Origin: Flavobacteriaceae bacterium | GTDB lineage: Bacteria > Bacteroidota > Bacteroidia > Flavobacteriales > Flavobacteriaceae | NCBI GenBank assembly: GCA_024643425.1 | Contig: JAHEMY010000005.1 | Span: 1-59,402, forward strand | DNA length: 59,402 nt | Reading direction: 5' to 3' | Shown here: piece after piece, positions 1-8,974 of the stretch | How positions within the stretch are numbered: position 1 is the stretch's first letter | Layout: the number at the start of each line of letters is the position of its first letter | The notes under the pieces: model-generated | Databases searched by the model: none | The model's input: only the letters and a program-made list of their open reading frames with translations | What the model was told of the DNA's origin: nothing | Position numbers and translations under genes: made by a program

Positions 1-1017
1 AGCGAGCATCATATAACCCAATTGAGACATGGTAGAATACGCCAAGACTCTTTTAATATCGGTTTGGGTCACGGCAATTATCGCAGCGAATAATGCAGAG
101 AAAGCACCTACATATGCGACTATATTCAAAGCAAACCCATCTTCCACAAAATAATACATGGGGAACAATCGCGCGACTAAGAATACCCCGGCGACCACCA
201 TGGTTGCCGCGTGAATTAAAGCCGAAACAGGAGTGGGTCCTTCCATGGCATCGGGCAACCAAATGTGCAATGGGAACATCGCCGATTTCCCCGCACCTCC
301 TATAAAAATAAGTATGAGTGCCCAAGTAATGGCCGATAAACCCATAAAGGATGTTGCCCCCCAATTTAGGATGGCACTGCCTTCAGGGTTGGTTAAGGAT
401 TGGAAGTCGTAGGTTCCTGTGTAATACCCCATCATCAAAATTCCGATTAGGAATCCTAGGTCAGCAAAACGGGTCACAATAAATGCTTTTTTTGCCGCTG
501 CCACAGCAGTTGGTTTGGTATAATAATACCCAATGAGTAAGTATGAAGAAACCCCGACTAATTCCCAAAACATATAGATCTGGAATAAATTGGTGGCAAG
601 AACTAATCCGTACATTGAAAAAGTAAACAACCCTAGAAATGCATAAAACTTCGTATAGCCTTCATCTCCTTTCATATATCCTTGGCTGTATATATGTACC
701 ATCAAGGAGACTACAGAAACCACAATCAACATCATTACTGAAATGGGATCGATGAGGATTCCCATGTCTATTTGCAGGGTCTCGGTAAAATGCATCCATA
801 CAGTGCTGGAAACAAAAGTCTGATAGACTCCGTCCAATTTTCCATGAACGAAAAAGTATTGATAGGCGGTTACAAACGACAATACCGTTGAGATCAATAG
901 ACCCAACGTTCCAATATACCCGGAAATAGGAGGGTTAATCCTTTTATAGAACACACCCAGCAACAGAAAAACTGCTAAGGGGATCAAGGGAATCGCAAAA
1001 ATGTAGTTCAAGTCCAT
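1..1017 (-). CDS. nuoL: NADH-quinone oxidoreductase subunit L, N-terminal part (runs off left edge)
   Basis: This is the large antiporter-like proton-pumping membrane subunit of complex I. The ATG is at 1017-1015 and 339 codons stay open to the left edge, so about half of the usual 600-plus residues is present. The translation is a chain of hydrophobic helices. It contains the NuoL/Mrp-antiporter signatures around MFWELVGVSSYLLIGYY, the lysine-containing stretch GGAGKSAMFPLHIWLPDAME, and PTPVSALIHAATMV. It is the last visible gene of the nuo operon and follows nuoK with a 4-base gap. Any nuoM and nuoN would lie outside the window. Confidence 0.95.
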   Translation of the reverse strand, partial: MDLNYIFAIPLIPLAVFLLLGVFYKRINPPISGYIGTLGLLISTVLSFVTAYQYFFVHGKLDGVYQTFVSSTVWMHFTETLQIDMGILIDPISVMMLIVVSVVSLMVHIYSQGYMKGDEGYTKFYAFLGLFTFSMYGLVLATNLFQIYMFWELVGVSSYLLIGYYYTKPTAVAAAKKAFIVTRFADLGFLIGILMMGYYTGTYDFQSLTNPEGSAILNWGATSFMGLSAITWALILIFIGGAGKSAMFPLHIWLPDAMEGPTPVSALIHAATMVVAGVFLVARLFPMYYFVEDGFALNIVAYVGAFSALFAAIIAVTQTDIKRVLAYSTMSQLGYMMLA

Positions 1018-1021
1018 AACT

Positions 1022-1339
1022 TTAGTACTTCATGGTTTCAATATCCTTTACTTCAACAGCGCTAATTTGCCGGTAAAGGCTAATAATAATTGAAACCGCC
1101 AATGCTGTTTCGGCTGCTGCCACCGCTATAATGAATATTGCGAAGACGACGCCTTCTAACATGTCGGGATATAAATATTTGTTGATTGCCACAAAATTCA
1201 CCACCGATGAATTGAGAATTAATTCAATGGAAATTAATATGGAAATCAAATTTTTTCGTGTAATGAAGCCATAGACACCAATGAAAAATAAGAGGGTCGT
1301 CACCGTAAAAATCTCATATATACTTACTCCTGGTATCAT
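1022..1339 (-). CDS. nuoK: NADH-quinone oxidoreductase subunit K
   Basis: Small membrane subunit of complex I, 105 aa, the usual family length, with three predicted transmembrane helices. Two membrane-buried glutamates typical of NuoK are visible: one in the ISIELILNSS segment and one in AVAAAETALAVSI. These belong to the central hydrophilic axis that couples quinone reduction to proton pumping. Its start overlaps the end of nuoJ by 4 bases (1336-1339), which suggests translational coupling. Confidence 0.95.
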   Translation of the reverse strand: MIPGVSIYEIFTVTTLLFFIGVYGFITRKNLISILISIELILNSSVVNFVAINKYLYPDMLEGVVFAIFIIAVAAAETALAVSIIISLYRQISAVEVKDIETMKY

Positions 1340-1860
1340 GGTTGTTTGGTTTCAGAATTTGATGTAAGGGTTCCTTTTGCCAGAATGATCGCGCCTACCA
1401 TGACTGCCAATAATAAAATACTAATCACTTCAAAAGGCAAGATGAATCCTCCTTCTTCATAACTCAATAATTTGGAGCCAATGTCGTGGGTAGAAGTTGT
1501 GGTTTGATTCCCAATTACTTGAAAATCGTGCATATAGATGGTGTACAAGAAAACCCCAAGTCCTGCCAAGCATAGCAATCCGGTTGCCAATTGCTTCGGA
1601 AATTTGGCAATCTCCAATTCAAGTTCGATATGGTGAACCAGTAATACCGAAAAGATGATAAGTACCACAATCCCACCTGCATAAACCGTAAGTTGAATGG
1701 CTGCTAAGAAATTGTAATCCATCATAAAATAAACTCCGGCGATACTGCAAAGAACAAACAGCAAATAAATAACCGACCGAAGCATTTTTCTGCTAATCAC
1801 AGAAGCTAATGCGAATACGATGGCAATTATGGCGATTACGTAAAACAGAATTCTTTCCAT
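1336..1860 (-). CDS. nuoJ: NADH-quinone oxidoreductase subunit J
   Basis: Membrane subunit of complex I, 174 aa, with five hydrophobic segments. The segment QLTVYAGGIVVLIIFSVLLV matches the conserved third helix of NuoJ, which contains the pi-bulge region. The C-terminal tail (TLTSNSETKQP) is short and hydrophilic. It lies 4 bases after nuoI and overlaps nuoK by 4 bases, so it is part of one tightly packed operon. Confidence 0.94.
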   Translation of the reverse strand: MERILFYVIAIIAIVFALASVISRKMLRSVIYLLFVLCSIAGVYFMMDYNFLAAIQLTVYAGGIVVLIIFSVLLVHHIELELEIAKFPKQLATGLLCLAGLGVFLYTIYMHDFQVIGNQTTTSTHDIGSKLLSYEEGGFILPFEVISILLLAVMVGAIILAKGTLTSNSETKQP

Positions 1861-1864
1861 AGTA

Positions 1865-2341
1865 TTAATCTTCTACGCCCGCCCTTACTTTGGATCCGGG
1901 TTTATTCAACACTCTCGTTAATTTGGTTCTATCGTATACAGAGTTTTCAAAATTTTGCCCCCATTTTATAGCATCTGTTGGACACGCATCAATGCAGAGT
2001 CCGCACATAGTACACAAGCTTAAGTGGTAGACAAATTTGTCGATCTTTTTCTTTTTCTTTCCGGTCTCCTCGTCGATTCCTCGGTCCCAAATAATTTCGA
2101 TGGAACCGTTGGGACATGCGATTTCACATTTTTGGCATCCTGTGCAGGTATGTTCGTTATTTTCATCGTGAGGCATGATTACTTCACCTCTAAATCGGTC
2201 GAACATTTTTAAGGTGTCACGGTTATCCGGATACTGTTGGGTAATCGCTCCTTTTCGAGATTTTAAAAAATATCCGCCGGTAACCTTCATCCCTGTGAGT
2301 AAGGTTTTGATTCCGTTATATATGTCTGAGAAATAACTCAT
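1865..2341 (-). CDS. nuoI: NADH-quinone oxidoreductase subunit I (2[4Fe-4S])
   Basis: Peripheral-arm ferredoxin-like subunit that carries clusters N6a and N6b. It is 158 aa with two CxxCxxCxxxCP motifs: CTGCQKCEIACP near residues 61-72 and CTMCGLCIDACP near residues 111-122. In canonical complex I this subunit receives electrons from NuoG and passes them to NuoB. Since nuoE, nuoF and nuoG are absent from this operon, NuoI is the likely entry point for electrons from an external donor such as ferredoxin (inference). It sits 5 bases after nuoH. Confidence 0.95.
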   Translation of the reverse strand: MSYFSDIYNGIKTLLTGMKVTGGYFLKSRKGAITQQYPDNRDTLKMFDRFRGEVIMPHDENNEHTCTGCQKCEIACPNGSIEIIWDRGIDEETGKKKKKIDKFVYHLSLCTMCGLCIDACPTDAIKWGQNFENSVYDRTKLTRVLNKPGSKVRAGVED

Positions 2342-2346
2342 AATCG

Positions 2347-3411
2347 TTAAAACTTAAGGGTTAGATTACCCCATACTAAAAGGGCCATCAACACAATATT
2401 CACAAGGTTGATTGGTAACAGGTATTTCCACTCCAAGGTTAAAAGCTGATCGACGCGTAAGCGAGGAAATGTCCATCGAAACCACATCATCAAGAAAACC
2501 AAAACAAAGGTTTTCATGAGAAACCAAAAAACGCCGAGCCAGGGCAAGGATTCGGTAATTCCAAAAGGCGACAACCATCCGCCAAAAAAGACCGTAGTTG
2601 CAATGGCGGCGATAAGAAACATATTAATGAACTCGGCTAAAAAGAAATAGGCGAATTTCATTCCCGAGTATTCCGTGTGGAATCCCGCTCCAAGTTCCGA
2701 TTCGGCCTCTACCATATCAAAAGGTGCTCGATTGGTTTCAGCTGTACCTGCAATCATATAAATCATAAAAGCAATTATGGCCGGAATATGTCCTTGAGCG
2801 ATAAGCCATCCCTCTTTTTGAACTTCAATAATTTCAGAAAGTTGTAAACTTCCGGTAAGTAATATCATGGTAAGCAATGAAAGTCCCACGGAGAGCTCAT
2901 AACTTATGGTCTGGACACCACTTCGCATGGCCCCGATCAAGGCAAATTTGTTGTTGCTGCTCCATCCTCCCAGCAAAATTCCAATAACTCCAATGGAGGA
3001 AACAGCAATCAAGAAAAAGATTCCAATGTTAATATCGAATGCCTGAAATTCTCTTGAAAATGGAATTACGGCAAGCGCCATAAGCGCGGAAATAATTACG
3101 AAATACGGGGCAAGATTATACAGAAACTTATCGGCTCGATCGGTTCCTGTAAGCTCCTTGGAAACTAATTTTAAGGCATCGGCCATGGTTTGCAACAATC
3201 CTTGATACCCAACTCGATTGGGCCCAACACGAAGTTGAAACCAAGCGGCTACCCTTCGCTCTAATAAGACTAAAAACAAACCCAATACGGCAAATATGGT
3301 GAGGTAGACAAGTGCAATAAGTACCATCTCCACGCCACTCGCTACACTGGGATTCATGGCGCTAAAAAGCCACTCGTGAATTGTTTTTGTAATGCTTAAA
3401 GGCACATTCAT
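2347..3411 (-). CDS. nuoH: NADH-quinone oxidoreductase subunit H
   Basis: Membrane subunit at the junction with the peripheral arm; it contributes to the quinone-binding channel. It is 354 aa with about eight transmembrane segments. NuoH signatures are visible: ERRVAAWFQLRVGPNRVGYQ near the N-terminus, and ETNRAPFDMVEAESELGAGF with HTEYSGM in the middle, the acidic loop that lines the E-channel. It starts 10 bases after the nuoD stop. In complete 14-gene operons nuoE, nuoF and nuoG lie in exactly this position, and none is present here. Confidence 0.96.
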   Translation of the reverse strand: MNVPLSITKTIHEWLFSAMNPSVASGVEMVLIALVYLTIFAVLGLFLVLLERRVAAWFQLRVGPNRVGYQGLLQTMADALKLVSKELTGTDRADKFLYNLAPYFVIISALMALAVIPFSREFQAFDINIGIFFLIAVSSIGVIGILLGGWSSNNKFALIGAMRSGVQTISYELSVGLSLLTMILLTGSLQLSEIIEVQKEGWLIAQGHIPAIIAFMIYMIAGTAETNRAPFDMVEAESELGAGFHTEYSGMKFAYFFLAEFINMFLIAAIATTVFFGGWLSPFGITESLPWLGVFWFLMKTFVLVFLMMWFRWTFPRLRVDQLLTLEWKYLLPINLVNIVLMALLVWGNLTLKF

Positions 3412-3421
3412 AATTTTTTAT

Positions 3422-4543
3422 TTAGCGGTCAATATCCGGTATTACCAGATCTAGTGTTGCCATGGTTGCTACCAGATCACCAATCTTTCCTCCTACGGTT
3501 ATATGATTAAGGAGCGACAGGTTTGAAAATCCCGGTGATCTAAATTTTAACCGATAAGGATTCTTCGTTCCTGTGCTTATAATATAAACTCCCAATTCAC
3601 CTCTTGCCGTTTCAACCCTTTGATAGAACTCGCCTTTAGGCAACTTAATCACCGCATTGGTGGCCACGCGATGCTCCCCTTCAGGAATGTTATCAATGAG
3701 TTGTTCGATAATGGATAACGACTCCCACAATTCGGCAATACGCACTTTGTAGCGTGCAAAAGTATCTCCGGCTGTTTCGAGGCATTCATTAAATTTCACT
3801 CGATCTAAGGCACTGTAGGGATGGTGTTTCCTAACATCGCATGAATAACCCGAACCTCTTCCCACAGGGCCGGATGCGCCAAAAGAAATTGCATCTTCTT
3901 TTGAAAGTATTCCTACGCCTTGTGTTCGTTTTTGAAAGATCACATTATCGGTAAGCAGGCGATCGTATTCAGGGATTTTTGTTTTGAAATGTGTTATAAA
4001 AGCTTTCACCCTATTCACGAAATTGGGATGGATATCGTACATCAATCCTCCGGGAACATTATAATTCATCGTGAGCCTTGCCCCGCAGGTTTCTTCCATG
4101 ATATCGTTAATCATTTCACGATCCCTGAATCCATAGAAATAAGTGGTAAGGGCTCCAACATCCATTCCCATCACACCCCACCAAAGACAATGGGAGGAAA
4201 TGCGGGTAAGTTCACCAATAATGGTACGAATTACTTTTACACGATCCGGAATCTCGAGCTCCAATGCATTTTCTACCGCAAGACAAACCGCTTCGTTATT
4301 GATGTTTGCAGAGAGGTAATCCATTCTATCGGTTAAATGAACGATTTGCTGGTAGCTGTCGCGTTCACACATCTTTTCAATGGATCGATGGATATAGCCC
4401 AAGTCGGGTTCCACTTTTTTTATAATTTCCCCGTCAATAGTTAACAACAACCGCAGCACACCATGTGTGGCCGGATGCTGAGGACCCATGTTAATAAAAT
4501 ACTCCTCAGATTTAAAGTTGTTGTTGGCGATGACGGTTTCCAT
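3422..4543 (-). CDS. nuoD: NADH-quinone oxidoreductase subunit D
   Basis: The 49-kDa type subunit that forms the quinone-reduction site with NuoB; it is related to the large subunit of NiFe hydrogenases. It is 373 aa and close to full length. The N-terminal quinone-site motif MGPQHPATHGVLRL, the segment MNYNVPGGLMYD, and the C-terminal LVIPDIDR ending (where the hydrogenase Ni ligands have been lost) are all visible. It is a separate gene, not fused to nuoC, and lies 6 bases after nuoC. Confidence 0.96.
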   Translation of the reverse strand: METVIANNNFKSEEYFINMGPQHPATHGVLRLLLTIDGEIIKKVEPDLGYIHRSIEKMCERDSYQQIVHLTDRMDYLSANINNEAVCLAVENALELEIPDRVKVIRTIIGELTRISSHCLWWGVMGMDVGALTTYFYGFRDREMINDIMEETCGARLTMNYNVPGGLMYDIHPNFVNRVKAFITHFKTKIPEYDRLLTDNVIFQKRTQGVGILSKEDAISFGASGPVGRGSGYSCDVRKHHPYSALDRVKFNECLETAGDTFARYKVRIAELWESLSIIEQLIDNIPEGEHRVATNAVIKLPKGEFYQRVETARGELGVYIISTGTKNPYRLKFRSPGFSNLSLLNHITVGGKIGDLVATMATLDLVIPDIDR

Positions 4544-4549
4544 ATCCGT

Positions 4550-5011
4550 TTATTTAATAATCATATTAATTTCATCCTCATAATCCTTTCGCAAGGGATA
4601 ACCTTCCCATTCTTCGGTCATAAATATGCGTTTCATGTTTGGATGGTTGTTAAATTGAATTCCAAAGAAATCATATACCTCACGCTCATGAAATTCGGCC
4701 GTAGCCCAAATATCCGAGACGGTATCTATGGTTGGGTGTTCACGATCTTCTGTTTGAACCTTTACCACAATGTTATGACGATGGATGGTCGACTCCAAAT
4801 GATAAACCACTCCCAATGCTTGGCCCCAATCTACTCCTGTTAAGCAAAACAGATAGTCGAAATGGGTTTCCGGAGTTTCCTTCAATTTTCGCATCAAATC
4901 ATGGAGCTTCGCAGGGACCACCGTAATCGTAAGAAATTGGGAGCCTTCTTCGGTGCATTCGATTTCAGGAACCCAGGAGGTAATTAGTTGCTGTAGTGCT
5001 TCATTTGTCAT
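4550..5011 (-). CDS. nuoC: NADH-quinone oxidoreductase subunit C
   Basis: The 30-kDa type subunit of the peripheral arm, which stabilises NuoB/NuoD. It is 153 aa. The family signature is clear: the [20 protein letters not shown] segment followed by LRKDYE near the C-terminus. Its start overlaps the end of nuoB by 4 bases (5008-5011). Confidence 0.94.
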   Translation of the reverse strand: MTNEALQQLITSWVPEIECTEEGSQFLTITVVPAKLHDLMRKLKETPETHFDYLFCLTGVDWGQALGVVYHLESTIHRHNIVVKVQTEDREHPTIDTVSDIWATAEFHEREVYDFFGIQFNNHPNMKRIFMTEEWEGYPLRKDYEDEINMIIK

Positions 5012-5583
5012 GATTCCTCTTTGTAATATCCTTCGTCAAATCCTTCAATAGGATTCTTTTTATGTTTTAAACTTTCGGTCCGAATTTTATCCTGCAGCAT
5101 CAACATTCCTTGCAACAAAGCCTCAGGCCTTGGGGGACATCCGGGCACATATACATCAACCGGAATCACATGATCTGCTCCCTTCACCACCGAATAGGAA
5201 TTATAAAAAAACGGTCCTCCCGAAATGGCGCAGGCACCCATAGCAATAACGTACTTAGGTTCGGCCATTTGGTCGTATAGGCGACGCAGCACAGGAGCCA
5301 TTTTATTTACGATGGTCCCTGCAATGATAATTAAATCGGCTTGTCGAGGGGATGGTCTGGCTACTTCAAAACCAAAGCGAGAATAATCGTGTCGTGCCGC
5401 TCCTGTTTGCATCATTTCAATCGCGCAGCAACTGGTCCCAAAATATAAGGACCATAAAGAATTGGCTCGTCCCCAGTTAATAATTTTATCCAAAGATGTC
5501 ACCACAATATTGGCTCCATTTCCTGCGGGAATTACATCACCGGGAAAATCCTCCGGAACTTTATATGTACTATCTACTCCCAT
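5008..5583 (-). CDS. nuoB: NADH-quinone oxidoreductase subunit B
   Basis: Subunit that carries cluster N2, the last Fe-S centre before quinone. All four N2 ligands are present: the tandem cysteines in [10 protein letters not shown], the one in [10 protein letters not shown], and the one in [13 protein letters not shown] prefer the ATG at 5583 (MGVDSTYK), which gives 191 aa. An ATG seven codons upstream at 5604 (MEKRRIE) would lengthen the overlap with nuoA from 10 to 31 bases. Both starts keep all ligands. It belongs to the kor-nuo operon. Confidence 0.95.
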   Translation of the reverse strand: MGVDSTYKVPEDFPGDVIPAGNGANIVVTSLDKIINWGRANSLWSLYFGTSCCAIEMMQTGAARHDYSRFGFEVARPSPRQADLIIIAGTIVNKMAPVLRRLYDQMAEPKYVIAMGACAISGGPFFYNSYSVVKGADHVIPVDVYVPGCPPRPEALLQGMLMLQDKIRTESLKHKKNPIEGFDEGYYKEES

Positions 5584-5930
5584 TTCAATGCGCCTTTTTT
5601 CCATGCATAGAGCAACCCAAGACCGAGTATCCCTAGGAAGATTATTATTTCAATGAGGGCAACAGATCCAAAAGATTTAAATACCACTGCCCAGGGTACC
5701 AAGAATGCAATTTCCACATCAAAAATGAGAAATAAGATCGCGAAGAGGTAATAGCCCACTTTGAATTGAACCCAAGTAGCACCAATGGTTTTCATTCCAC
5801 TTTCATAGGGTTCTCGTTTTTGAGCATTATCCGATTTGTGAGAGATTAGGTTCGACAAGAAATTGGCGCCCGCTACCAGAACAATTCCGGCTATCAAAAA
5901 CACTAAAATGGCTTCGGTTCCCATGGTCAA
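5574..5930 (-). CDS. nuoA: NADH-quinone oxidoreductase subunit A
   Basis: Membrane subunit of complex I, 118 aa with three transmembrane helices. The conserved loop [20 protein letters not shown] and the second helix [20 protein letters not shown] are typical of NuoA. It begins only 5 bases after the korB stop, so the complex I genes seem to be co-transcribed with the 2-oxoacid:ferredoxin oxidoreductase genes. No separate promoter can fit in the gap. Confidence 0.95.
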   Translation of the reverse strand: MTMGTEAILVFLIAGIVLVAGANFLSNLISHKSDNAQKREPYESGMKTIGATWVQFKVGYYLFAILFLIFDVEIAFLVPWAVVFKSFGSVALIEIIIFLGILGLGLLYAWKKGALKWE

Positions 5931-5935
5931 ATTAA

Positions 5936-6949
5936 TTAATGAACTTCATACGTATCTCCTGAGAAGAACAAATCATCTGTTTTATGGAAGGAAGACTTTG
6001 CTTTCACTTGCTCCATGGATTCATTCTCCCGCTGCTCAAAAGTGATGTCCTTATACATTCTTATAATACCAGTGACGATTGGGTCCTGCATGCGCACCAA
6101 CATTTGGTGTAATGTAGGATCGGATTCTGTGGCGTCATGCACCAAAATATCAGCTTCTGTAACACCGTTCTCTCCAATGGTTGCTACCTCGAGTTTCAAT
6201 TTATTTAGAATTAATCCTTTATTTCGGTCTGTTCCGAAAATCATGGGTTTTCCATGTTCCACATACAGTTGCTTGTCGGCTCTTACGGCCTTGTCGGTAA
6301 ACTGTGAATACGCTCCATCATTGAAAATGGGGCAATTCTGCATGACCTCAATTAAGGATGTCCCTTTAAATTTTTCAGCGTCTATAAAGATCTCTGTCAT
6401 TTCCTTTGGAGTGTTTCCTCCAATGCGCGCAAAAAATCGTGCTTGAGCACCTATTGCCAATTCTCCTGCGGAAAAAGGTGGCTGGGTATTTCCATAGGGA
6501 GACGACTTCGTCTTTTGTCCTACCAGCGATGTTGGTGAAAATTGGCCTTTCGTAAGTCCGTAAATTTTATTGTTAAATAGGATAATATTCAAATCGATGT
6601 TTCGGCGCAAGACATGAATAAAGTGGTTCCCTCCAATTGCCATAGAGTCTCCATCTCCTGTAATGACCCATACACTGAGGTCGTTATTCGCTAATTTCAC
6701 TCCCGAAGCTATCGCTGGAGCTCTCCCGTGGATGCTATGCATCCCATACGTATTCATGTAGTAAGGAAAACGCGAGGAACATCCAATTCCCGATATAAAG
6801 ACGACATCCTTTCGGTCTATTCCCATTTCGGGTAATGCCTTTTGAACTGATCTCAAGATCACATAGTCGTCGCAACCGGGGCACCATCGAACTTCCTGGT
6901 CACTTTCAAAGTCTTTGTAGCTATATTTTTTTTCGGCTGTTGTTTCCAT
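5936..6949 (-). CDS. korB: 2-oxoacid (2-oxoglutarate):ferredoxin oxidoreductase, beta subunit
   Basis: Thiamine-diphosphate and [4Fe-4S] subunit that decarboxylates 2-oxoacids and reduces ferredoxin. It is 337 aa. The four likely cluster cysteines are C23 and C26 (WCPGCDDY), C57 (GIGCSSR) and C206 (QNCPIFN). The TPP motif runs from GDGDSMAIGG (98-107) to FNN (125-127). It belongs to the two-subunit KorAB class without its own ferredoxin domain, so it needs an external ferredoxin. It follows korA by one base and precedes nuoA by 5. 2-Oxoglutarate is the likeliest substrate from family resemblance, but another 2-oxoacid is possible. Confidence 0.93.
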   Translation of the reverse strand: METTAEKKYSYKDFESDQEVRWCPGCDDYVILRSVQKALPEMGIDRKDVVFISGIGCSSRFPYYMNTYGMHSIHGRAPAIASGVKLANNDLSVWVITGDGDSMAIGGNHFIHVLRRNIDLNIILFNNKIYGLTKGQFSPTSLVGQKTKSSPYGNTQPPFSAGELAIGAQARFFARIGGNTPKEMTEIFIDAEKFKGTSLIEVMQNCPIFNDGAYSQFTDKAVRADKQLYVEHGKPMIFGTDRNKGLILNKLKLEVATIGENGVTEADILVHDATESDPTLHQMLVRMQDPIVTGIIRMYKDITFEQRENESMEQVKAKSSFHKTDDLFFSGDTYEVH

Positions 6950-6950
6950 A

Positions 6951-8807
6951 TCACTTGAGTAACTGTTTAAACTTCTCCATCAATTCGGCATTACCAAATG
7001 GCAAGCCTTGTATTTTATTAAATTGAATGAGTTCGATATCGTTAAATTTCATGCGCAATAAATTCGCAAACTGCCCCCCGTTTAACTCACAGACCACAAT
7101 TTTCTTGAATTGCTTTAATAAGGTCTCTGTATTTTTGGGCAATGGGTTGATGTAGTTGAAATGAGCATATCCAATTGAATCATAGCCTTCCTCATTCATA
7201 TGTTTTACGGCAGAGTGAAGGGACCCGTAAGTACCTCCCCATCCTACAACGAGTAAGTCGCCGCTAGTGGCAAATTCAGTAGTAATTTCAGGGATATAGT
7301 CTTGTACCCTTTTAATTTTTTCAGCCCGAATCTTGGTCATATATTCATGATTCTCAGGTACGTAGGACACATTTCCGCTCACGCGATCTTTTTCCAAACC
7401 GCCAACTCGATGCTCCAACCCGGCAGTTCCGGGAATGGCCCAATTTCGAGCTAGGGTCGCATCGTCACGATCGTAGGGATGCCAATTTTCGGTGGCTTTT
7501 GAAATGATTCGGTTATTGATTGGTGGCATATCTTCCGTCGAAAGAATTTTCCAAGGAGCCGAACCATTTGCTATGTACCCATCGGTTAATAAAATCACAG
7601 GGGTCATATGCTCTAAAGCCAGTTTTGAGGCTTCATAAGCATAATTAAAACAATTGGAAGGAGTACTTGCCGCAATCACAATTACCGGGCTTTCTCCATT
7701 TCTACCATACAGTGCCTGCATAAGATCGGATTGTTCTGTTTTTGTGGGGAGCCCTGTAGAAGGTCCACCCCGCTGAACATTTACAATGACTATAGGTAGT
7801 TCAATCATCATGGCGAGTCCGATGGCTTCCCCTTTCAAGGCGAGCCCAGGTCCGGAAGTAGTGGTTATTGCCAAATCGCCTGCAAAGGAAGCTCCAATGG
7901 TAGAAGCAATTCCTGCGATTTCGTCTTCAGCTTGAAATGTTTTAACGCCAAAGTGTTTATGTTTGGCCAGTTCGTGAAGAATATCGGAAGCAGGAGTAAT
8001 TGGATAAGACCCTAAGAACAATTCCAAGCCCGATTTTTCAGCAGCAGCCAAGAAGCCCCATGCCGTTGCAGTGTTTCCCATTATAATGCGGTAGGTTCCC
8101 GGATTCATTTTGGCCGGGGAAATGGTGTATGCATTGGGAATTAACTCTAAGGTCTCTGCATAGTACAAACCGGTATTGAGAACTTTGGTATTGGCCTCTA
8201 TGATGTTGGGTTTGGATGCAAATTTCTTTTCAAAAAATTCAATGGTATGTGCAGGAGAACGATCGTACATCCAGTAGACCATTCCTAAGGCAAACATGTT
8301 TTTGGTTCGAGTAATCGATTTATTATCTAGGCCTTCAATATCCTTTAATGCCTCTTTGGTAAGGGTGGTCATTTCCACTTCGATCACCCTATAATTAGAC
8401 AAACTTCCGTCGTCTAAGGGATTACTTTCGTAGTGGGCCTTTTCTAGATTCTTTTTGGTAAAGGAATCGGTATCCACGATAATGGTGTGGCCCGGCTTCA
8501 CCGCATACAAATTTGTTTTTAGGCCGGCCGGATTCATGGCCACCAATAGATCCACTTCATCTCCGGGAGTGCTTATCTCTACACTACCAATATGAACTTG
8601 AAAACCCGAAACTCCGTACAAGCTTCCTTGAGGAGCCCGAATTTCGGCAGGATAATTAGGAAAGGTTGCAATATCATTTCCAAACATGGCCGAGGTATCC
8701 GAAAATTGAGTTCCGGTTAGCTGCATTCCATCGCCTGAATCTCCAACAAATCGGATGACAACGGATTCCAGTACTTCGGCAAGATTATTCAGTTTTGAAT
8801 TCGCCAT
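6951..8807 (-). CDS. korA: 2-oxoacid (2-oxoglutarate):ferredoxin oxidoreductase, fused gamma-alpha subunit
   Basis: 618 aa, with the N-terminal gamma domain (RFVGDSGDGMQLTGTQFS, about residues 19-36) fused to the alpha/pyrimidine-binding domain that begins near residue 240. The second domain has GSYPITPASDILHEL and the conserved TTTSGPGLALKGEAIGLA. It binds the 2-oxoacid and TPP together with KorB. It is the first gene of the kor-nuo transcription unit. A good Bacteroidota-type -7 element (TATCTTTG, minus strand at 8879-8872) lies about 65 bases upstream. Confidence 0.93.
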   Translation of the reverse strand: MANSKLNNLAEVLESVVIRFVGDSGDGMQLTGTQFSDTSAMFGNDIATFPNYPAEIRAPQGSLYGVSGFQVHIGSVEISTPGDEVDLLVAMNPAGLKTNLYAVKPGHTIIVDTDSFTKKNLEKAHYESNPLDDGSLSNYRVIEVEMTTLTKEALKDIEGLDNKSITRTKNMFALGMVYWMYDRSPAHTIEFFEKKFASKPNIIEANTKVLNTGLYYAETLELIPNAYTISPAKMNPGTYRIIMGNTATAWGFLAAAEKSGLELFLGSYPITPASDILHELAKHKHFGVKTFQAEDEIAGIASTIGASFAGDLAITTTSGPGLALKGEAIGLAMMIELPIVIVNVQRGGPSTGLPTKTEQSDLMQALYGRNGESPVIVIAASTPSNCFNYAYEASKLALEHMTPVILLTDGYIANGSAPWKILSTEDMPPINNRIISKATENWHPYDRDDATLARNWAIPGTAGLEHRVGGLEKDRVSGNVSYVPENHEYMTKIRAEKIKRVQDYIPEITTEFATSGDLLVVGWGGTYGSLHSAVKHMNEEGYDSIGYAHFNYINPLPKNTETLLKQFKKIVVCELNGGQFANLLRMKFNDIELIQFNKIQGLPFGNAELMEKFKQLLK

Positions 8808-8871
8808 AACTATGCATATTTAAACGCGTGAGCACATTAAAAAAGGAACTAGGCACATCGTGCAAGAAAAC

Positions 8872-8879
8872 CAAAGATA
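8872..8879 (-). promoter_or_regulatory. Putative -7 promoter element for the korAB-nuo operon
   Basis: TATCTTTG on the minus strand matches the Bacteroidota -7 consensus TAnnTTTG and leaves a leader of about 60 bases before korA. No clear TTTG -33 box is seen, only TTTC at roughly the right distance. It is the only good promoter candidate before korA, and gaps between the following genes are 0-10 bases. Confidence 0.5.
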
Positions 8880-8974
8880 GATTCCCATTTTAAAAAGAAA
8901 GCTGACTTTTATCACATTTGAAACCCAAAATGAAATTTACATTTACATCCATTAACCAGTAAAACCCTGTAAGG

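Noticed and set aside
93-305. Plus-strand open frame of 70 codons antisense to nuoL
   Set aside because: It is a shadow of the conserved nuoL frame and has no recognisable protein features.
3920-4336. Plus-strand open frame of 138 codons inside nuoD
   Set aside because: The opposite strand encodes well-conserved NuoD here; the frame has atypical composition and no start context.
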